From the NCBI GenBank assembly GCA_910576865.1, contig CAJTKE010000001.1:1-64000 (forward strand): a stretch of 64,000 nucleotides of DNA, in the 5' to 3' direction. The stretch is from an uncultured Oscillibacter sp. Lineage in GTDB: Bacteria > Bacillota > Clostridia > Oscillospirales > Oscillospiraceae. The notes under the pieces are model-generated. The model had not been told where the DNA came from. It did no database searches and worked only from the letters and a program-made list of their open reading frames with translations. The position numbers and the translations under genes are program-made. Of this stretch, positions 59,105 through 64,000 are shown piece after piece; position 1 is the first letter of the stretch; each line of letters opens with the position of its first letter.

Positions 59105-60580
59105 TCACGCCTCGGTGACCAGCTCCGTCTCGTCGATGCCCTCCCGGCGGTCCAGCACCTTCCCCGAGGGGCGAAGCCCCTTGGAGCGCTTGAAAATATG
59201 GGACTTGCAGAACACGTGGGCGTCCAGGTTGCGCTCCAGCCACCGCAGGCGGAAGTAGGCCACCAGGAAGCCCGCCATCGACCCGGCGAACAGGCCGAGC
59301 CCGCCCCAGAGATAGGGCAGATGGGTGGCGATGATGCTTCCCACCAGGGTGACGAAGAAAAACACCGACGTGGTCATGAGCGCCCCGGTCAGGTCGTTGA
59401 AATAGTACAGAAACAGGATGGACCCGTACATCACGAACAGGGGGAAATACGCCGCCGCGAGGCAGGGGTAGAACTCCATGGTCAGCCCGCCGTAGCCCAC
59501 CCGGGGCAGGATGACCACCGCCAGGAAGTAGACGGTCACCGACACGATGAACTGAAGCCGGACCAGATTGACCAGCTCCTCCGACAGCTGCCGGAACATC
59601 CGCTTTTTGGAGGTCTCGATGTCCATCCACCTGCCGCCGATCACCGCCTCCGTGTACGCCTTGTACCGGGAGCGGAAACGCATCTCCACCCGGGAGATGA
59701 AGATCACGGAGGCCGCGATGTTGGTGAACATGGCGATGCAGGTGGCCACGTCATAGGGCTCCGTGCAGACGAAGCTCCGCACCACCACCGTCCGCAGGTC
59801 CGTGGTCCAGAACACGAAATTGTGGACGTACAGCCCGAAAACGTAGAAGAAGTTGATGAAGATCAGCTTCCAGTCCTTGAGGAAATAGCTGAGCATCAGC
59901 TTGTAGCGTCCGCTGTTCTCCGGGAAGAAGCGCCGGATGTACCCGTACTCCAGCACGGAGATGATGAAGAACCCCAGGACCAGCCCCAGCAGGGCGCTGT
60001 ACGTCTCTTCCATACGGAGGACGTGGCAGAACAGCAGGGACAGCAGCACCGAGGCCGCCATGCCCACGAAGAAAATGATGGAAATTCGCTTGTAGTCCTT
60101 GCTGATGGAGAGGTAGGACATGCTGTAAACCGCGATGATCAGGCACTGGTAGCCGCAGAAGCTGGTGAACACGTAGTACAGGGCCACCCTGCCCACGAAA
60201 TACTCGTGCAGGCAGAAGGGCACGCCCAGGCAGCAGCCCAGGATCATCGTGATGAGCAGGCCCATGTAAAAGCAGGGGAGAATGTCGTCCTCCCGCTCCT
60301 CATAGAGGGTGTCGGACAAGAACTTCGAAAGCACCGGCGTCACCGGCGACACGATCAGGTAAGAAAAAATGAAGATGTACAGCACCGTGCAGGAAAACAG
60401 CTTCCGCGCCGCGTAACCCACGCTGGCAAAGCCCAGAAGATACTGGGTCAGCATCACCGCGCCCAGCACCAGCAGCATGGGCGCAATGGTGACCAGCGTG
60501 CTGTAGATGAATCCGTAGAGGCTGCCGATGACGGACCTCCTCCGGTAAATTTTATTCAGCTTGACGCCGATCCCGGCCAT
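59105..60580 (-). CDS. pelG: PelG-like polysaccharide exporter (MOP flippase)
   Basis: Predicted 491-residue membrane protein with about 12 segments, the length of PelG. The N-terminus MAGIGVKLNKIYRRRSVIGS to LYGFIYSTLVTIAPML is typical, as are FVCTEPYDVATCIAMFTNIA and the C-terminal FRLRWLERNLDAHVFCKSHI. PelG is the inner-membrane partner that moves the Pel chain out, coupled to PelF. The start at 60580 has GGAGG, and it overlaps pelF by 29 bp. Synteny with pelF makes the call firm. Confidence 0.92.
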   Translation of the reverse strand: MAGIGVKLNKIYRRRSVIGSLYGFIYSTLVTIAPMLLVLGAVMLTQYLLGFASVGYAARKLFSCTVLYIFIFSYLIVSPVTPVLSKFLSDTLYEEREDDILPCFYMGLLITMILGCCLGVPFCLHEYFVGRVALYYVFTSFCGYQCLIIAVYSMSYLSISKDYKRISIIFFVGMAASVLLSLLFCHVLRMEETYSALLGLVLGFFIISVLEYGYIRRFFPENSGRYKLMLSYFLKDWKLIFINFFYVFGLYVHNFVFWTTDLRTVVVRSFVCTEPYDVATCIAMFTNIAASVIFISRVEMRFRSRYKAYTEAVIGGRWMDIETSKKRMFRQLSEELVNLVRLQFIVSVTVYFLAVVILPRVGYGGLTMEFYPCLAAAYFPLFVMYGSILFLYYFNDLTGALMTTSVFFFVTLVGSIIATHLPYLWGGLGLFAGSMAGFLVAYFRLRWLERNLDAHVFCKSHIFKRSKGLRPSGKVLDRREGIDETELVTEA

Positions 60581-62048
60581 ATGCCGCTTCCTCCTCCCTG
60601 ACGGCGGGCGGTTCCTCCGCCCCGCCGGTATTTTCAGCGGGCTGTCCGTACAGCTCCTCGTAGGCGTGCCGCATGTCCTCCACCCGGTGCCGGGCGGACA
60701 CCCGGCGGCGCCCGCGTTCTCCCATGGTCTTCCGCTTTCCGGGATGGAGCGCCAGCTCCACGATGGCATCGGAGATTTCCTTCTGGTCCATGACGTGGAC
60801 CAGGATCCCCGCCTCGCCGAACTCGTCTCCCTCCTCGCCGTAGATCAGGCCGCGGCAGTTGCCCACGTCCGTGGCGATCACCGGCTTTCCGGCGGCGAAG
60901 CTCTCCAGCATGGCGATGGGCTGGCCCTCGCTGATGCTGGTGAGGATGGTGAAGTCCATCCGGCCCAGATACTCCAGGACGTTGATCTCCCCGGTGAACT
61001 CCACGTCCGCCTCCGTCAGTCCCAGCTCCCGGACCAGCTCCACGCACTCCTCCGCGTAGCCCGGGTCCTCCCGCATGGAGCCCATCAGCCACAGCTTCAG
61101 ACCGGGCGCCGACGCCCTCGCGTCCGCGAAGGCCCGGATCATGGTCTTCACGTCCTTGATGGGCGTGACCCGCAGGGCCGCGCCCACGTAAACCTTCTCC
61201 GCCTCCTCCCCGCTCTTTCCGGGAAGGCCCCCGAACCGCTCCACGGAGATGCCGTTGGGGATGACCAGGGTCTTCTCCTTGGGACAGCCCAGCTCCAGCT
61301 GCAGCTCCCTGGCCTGGGGGTACAGGCTGACCACCACGTCCGCCCGGTGATAGGCCAGGGTGGACATTTTCTTGAACTGCTCGATCCAGATGTTTTTATA
61401 AAGGCCGTCCAGCCAGGTGGCCCGGATCAGCTCCTCCTCCCGCTCCCGGGTGTAGATGCCGTGCTCGGACAGCAGCAGGCGGCCCCCGTAGAAGTGGACG
61501 CCCATACAGCCGATGACGCCCGCGTAGCCCGTGGCCACGCAGTGATATACGTCCGCCTGGGGAATCTCCGTGCCCATCACCAGGAAGAGCGGGATGTACA
61601 TGGAGCGGAGCGTCCACATAAAGTCGGAAAACATGATCTGGCTGTACCGCTTCTGATAGACCTCCACGGCGATGCGGAGGAAGTCCTCCCCCATCAGCAG
61701 GCGGTCCAGGGAAAACCTCCGGCTGCGGAAAATCTCGAACAGCGTGTCCCACTCCACGTTCTCGTTGAGCATCAGGCTCCGGAGCGCCCGCCATTCCTCC
61801 TCCCTCAGCTTCAGCCGGGAGCTTCCGCGCCAGCGGCTCCAGTCGTCGTCCTGGAGGTAGACCTCATAGACCTCCATCACGTGGCCGGGCAGCTCATATT
61901 TGAATTTTCCCCGCTGCTCCCGGCTGGACACGATGTTGACCAGGACGAATTCCAGATCCGGAAACGCCTGTATCATGCTGTGAATCCAGCTGGAAACGCC
62001 GCCGGATGAATAGGGGTAACACCCCTCTGAAACAATACATACTCTCAT
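60552..62048 (-). CDS. pelF: PelF-like glycosyltransferase (GT4)
   Basis: Predicted 498-residue cytosolic transferase. The PelF start RVCIVSEGCYPYSSGGVSSW to IHSMIQAFPD is clear. The donor domain has KTLVIPNGISVERFGGLPGK, VGAALRVTPIKDVKTMIRAF and SEGQPIAMLESFAAGKPVIA with the Glu-x7-Glu pair. In Pel systems this enzyme polymerises an N-acetylgalactosamine-rich chain from UDP-sugars. The start at 62048 lacks a strong ribosome site, which suggests coupling to the gene upstream (37 bp). The c-di-GMP receptor PelD is not in the window, though it may lie beyond the right edge. Confidence 0.93.
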   Translation of the reverse strand: MRVCIVSEGCYPYSSGGVSSWIHSMIQAFPDLEFVLVNIVSSREQRGKFKYELPGHVMEVYEVYLQDDDWSRWRGSSRLKLREEEWRALRSLMLNENVEWDTLFEIFRSRRFSLDRLLMGEDFLRIAVEVYQKRYSQIMFSDFMWTLRSMYIPLFLVMGTEIPQADVYHCVATGYAGVIGCMGVHFYGGRLLLSEHGIYTREREEELIRATWLDGLYKNIWIEQFKKMSTLAYHRADVVVSLYPQARELQLELGCPKEKTLVIPNGISVERFGGLPGKSGEEAEKVYVGAALRVTPIKDVKTMIRAFADARASAPGLKLWLMGSMREDPGYAEECVELVRELGLTEADVEFTGEINVLEYLGRMDFTILTSISEGQPIAMLESFAAGKPVIATDVGNCRGLIYGEEGDEFGEAGILVHVMDQKEISDAIVELALHPGKRKTMGERGRRRVSARHRVEDMRHAYEELYGQPAENTGGAEEPPAVREEEAAYGRDRRQAE

Positions 62049-62085
62049 AACCGCACCGTCCGTTTTCGCCCCTGATGGCAAGGGA

Positions 62086-63891
62086 TCAATTTGTCAGGTT
62101 GATCTGGACCTGATCCGAGGTGACCGTGATCAGATAGGCGTCCTTCTCAATCCTGGAAAAGCCGCCGCCGGACACGGACGCCACCTGCCTGTCGTGGGTC
62201 CGCAGCAGGAAGCTGGCCGTGTCCCGCAGGTTCTCCACCCGCAGGGTGATGACGTTGTTCTCCCGGGCCGCCGTGTAGTTCAGGGTCAGGAAATCCCGCA
62301 CCCGGCCGTCCGCCTCCGAGGCGGTGGTCTTGTCGAAGCAGCCATAGGTCTTCCACCAGGTCCCGATGTTTCCGGAGGCCTCCTGGGAGTAGTGCTCCCA
62401 CTGGTCCTTCTCCTCCTCCGGCCACAGCACCCGCCGCACGTCCAGGAGGATGTTGGTGTAGCCCAGGGCCGTCTGCAGGCTCCGGTTCCGCAGATCGTCC
62501 GAGTAGCGGTACTGTTCCGCCCGGTGGGTGACTCCCTGGAAGGTGACGTCCTCCGACGCGAAGGCCAGCAGGGCCCCGTCCTCCGGCGCCTCGCCGGTGA
62601 CGGTGCGCACCGCCGGGGCCTCCCCGGCGGCGGCGGACGCCGCCAGCTCCTCCGCCCCGCCCTCTGGCGCGTAGGCGGCGGTGAAGACATAGCCGCTCCC
62701 CGCCTCCTGGAGGAAGGCGCTGTCCCGGCTCCACTTCTCGCCGGTGGAGACGCCGTCCATCCCCTCCGCGGACCAGCCCGCCTCGCCCTGCCGGTCCCTG
62801 ATCTGCTGGAGGTAAAAGGTGAGGCTGTCCGTCTCCGGCTCCTCCTGGTCCCGGTACAGGAACTGCGGCGTCATGAAGCAGGTCATCTTGAACCCGCTCT
62901 GCTCCGAGATGGACAGCAGGCTGGGCCAGATGATGTTCTGCGCCACCATTTTCAGTCCGTTGCTGTAGATCCTCTGAAGCTCCTCCTGATTCTCCGAGGC
63001 GAAACTGGGGTAGTACGCCACGGACAGGCACTGGGCGTTCACCACCGGATAGAGGTCGAAGGAGCTGCTCTCCGCCATGATGGCCTCCAGGATGCCCAGC
63101 CCCGTCTCATCCTCCAGGTAGCCGCCCATGACGGCGAAGACCCGGGCCCGCTCCACGGTGTTCCTCCAGATGAGCGGGGGCCGGCTGTCCCGGCCGGTGT
63201 CCTCCCCCGGCAGGAGGCCCGCCAGATAGACCTTGGTCTGACTGTCCAACTGGTACCAGGGGACGTGGAGCTCCAGGTCCTGCCGGTCGGCCTCCTCCGG
63301 GGAGTCGGCGCGGTAGACCGCGTCCCCTCCGATCAGGAAGCCGCTGTAGAGGTAAACGCCCTCCAGGTCCACGCCGCCCGGCTCCCGGATACCCTCGATG
63401 CCCAGGAGGCGGCGAAAGGCCGGGGAGGCGGTCAGCTCCTTCTCCTCCGGCAGGTCTCCGAAAACGATGGTCAGGTTCCGGCCCGTCAGCTCCATCAGCA
63501 GCGCCCCGTCGGACGCCCAGGAGACGCTGCCGGCGTCCAGGCACAGGACGTCCCCCTGGACCTCCTCCTGGGCCAGATACGCCTCCAGCGTGGGAAAGCG
63601 GGTCAGGGCGCGCTTGGAGTACGCGCACCACTGGGAGACCACGCCGCCCAGGCCGGCGTCCGCCCGGCCGATGTACACGACCTGACGGCCCCCGCCCTCC
63701 TCCATGTCCGCCCAGGCGGAATCGGAGAGGGGGTCAAAGGCGGCGGAGCTTCCCGTGCCGGGCTCCTCCCCGGCGTAGGGGTTGGTATTGTAGTCGTTCA
63801 CGCTCACCCGGTAGAGCTGGGTGAGCATGAAAAGCAAGAACAGCACACCCATCATCAGTGTCATGCTGAACAGTTTTCTGCGTGAGATCAT
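62086..63891 (-). CDS. DUF2194-like extracytoplasmic protein of the Pel-type cluster
   Basis: Predicted 601-residue protein with one N-terminal membrane anchor (~8-27, LFSMTLMMGVLFLLFMLTQL) and the rest outside. It has an early alpha/beta part (VVYIGRADAGLGG; LTIVFGDLPEEKEL) and a barrel-like middle (FDLYPVVNAQCLSVAYYPSF; FKMTCFMTPQFL). The C-terminus is beta-rich. Length, topology and position directly before pelF match the DUF2194 protein of Gram-positive Pel-type clusters; a deacetylase-like fold has been suggested for that family, but I see no clear metal triad. The start is taken at 63891 (GGGAG upstream); 63903 is also possible. Confidence 0.75.
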   Translation of the reverse strand: MISRRKLFSMTLMMGVLFLLFMLTQLYRVSVNDYNTNPYAGEEPGTGSSAAFDPLSDSAWADMEEGGGRQVVYIGRADAGLGGVVSQWCAYSKRALTRFPTLEAYLAQEEVQGDVLCLDAGSVSWASDGALLMELTGRNLTIVFGDLPEEKELTASPAFRRLLGIEGIREPGGVDLEGVYLYSGFLIGGDAVYRADSPEEADRQDLELHVPWYQLDSQTKVYLAGLLPGEDTGRDSRPPLIWRNTVERARVFAVMGGYLEDETGLGILEAIMAESSSFDLYPVVNAQCLSVAYYPSFASENQEELQRIYSNGLKMVAQNIIWPSLLSISEQSGFKMTCFMTPQFLYRDQEEPETDSLTFYLQQIRDRQGEAGWSAEGMDGVSTGEKWSRDSAFLQEAGSGYVFTAAYAPEGGAEELAASAAAGEAPAVRTVTGEAPEDGALLAFASEDVTFQGVTHRAEQYRYSDDLRNRSLQTALGYTNILLDVRRVLWPEEEKDQWEHYSQEASGNIGTWWKTYGCFDKTTASEADGRVRDFLTLNYTAARENNVITLRVENLRDTASFLLRTHDRQVASVSGGGFSRIEKDAYLITVTSDQVQINLTN

Positions 63892-63954
63892 GGCTGCTCC
63901 CATCCGCGCGGCCTTCCGCGCACAGAAATTTTTCCAGGCCCCGGGGTCTCTTTC

Positions 63955-64000
63955 CTACAGGAACACCCGGACCATTTCCAGCGTCTTGCTGTCGATGGCC
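63955..64000 (-). CDS. Partial CDS running off the right edge
   Basis: The last 14 codons of a minus-strand gene are visible (AIDSKTLEMVRVFL, then stop at 63955-63957). It is 63 bp before the DUF2194-like gene, so it is probably part of the same operon. In Pel clusters the genes here are often pelD or pelE, but nothing in this fragment decides. Confidence 0.45.
   Translation of the reverse strand, partial: AIDSKTLEMVRVFL

Noticed and set aside
1..64000. CRISPR array, prophage structural genes or insertion sequences
   Set aside because: No regularly spaced repeats, capsid or tail genes, or transposase motifs were seen. The only recombinase is the tRNA-Arg island integrase.

Overview
The window looks like chromosome from a high-GC, spore-forming Clostridia bacterium of the Oscillospiraceae type (Flavonifractor, Lawsonibacter or Intestinimonas relatives). 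Reasons are the strong AGGAGG ribosome sites, a spore germination protease (gpr), a YolD/UmuC-type polymerase pair, a DegV protein, a LexA-like GAAC-N4-GTTC box, and many sugar-catabolic operons with LacI or SorC regulators. No rRNA, CRISPR array or insertion sequence was seen. The only RNA gene recognised is tRNA-Arg(ACG).

Layout. 1-3756: remains of a mobile element (DUF3991/Toprim protein, ribbon-helix-helix protein, small orphans). 3757-9861: a compact ~6 kb island bounded by 47-bp direct repeats of the tRNA-Arg 3' half, carrying a tripartite tricarboxylate transporter (tctCBA) and a tyrosine integrase next to the intact tRNA. 9994-14149: sugar or inositol-type operon (binding protein, IolG-like dehydrogenase, hydroxypyruvate-isomerase-like protein) with a divergent LacI repressor. 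14162-15580: mgtE with a ~290-nt leader. 15968-26401: a carbohydrate locus of Fe-alcohol dehydrogenase, split transketolase, a circularly permuted phosphoglycerate mutase, three HAD paralogues, LacI repressor, PHP phosphoesterase and PfkB kinase. 26447-33383: housekeeping and accessory singles (DUF2156-GNAT fusion, NSS transporter, acetyltransferase, NUDIX, SOS-type SLOG protein, gpr, DegV). 33593-42863: two tandem ECF sigma/anti-sigma modules whose anti-sigma ectodomain is duplicated as free secreted proteins, with stalk-like secreted proteins and five copies of one ECF-type promoter. 42937-45306: PH-domain protein and yolD/umuC. 45431-49391: LsrF-like aldolase, DhaK/DhaL-like kinase and SorC regulator. 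49435-64000: a large minus-strand exopolysaccharide cluster with PelF, PelG, a GH114/PelA-like hydrolase, a DUF2194-like protein and several glycosyltransferases.

How the genes work together. The AAACGTTT operators flanking the LacI gene at 23760 tie the HAD-HAD-HAD-phosphoglycerate mutase operon to the repressor-PHP-kinase operon, and the split transketolase and Fe-ADH follow from a separate promoter. In the sigma region, every transcriptional unit begins with TGRRAT-like, 17 bp, CGTTWA, so the sigma factors probably drive their own genes and the secreted ectodomain copies. The Pel-like cluster has the cytosolic polymerising transferase (PelF), the membrane exporter (PelG) and a surface hydrolase.

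The two items most likely to be new are the circularly permuted GpmI (19336-20904) and the sigma/anti-sigma modules with secreted ectodomain paralogues (33593-42863). All functional statements rest on motif reading by eye; no database search was run.
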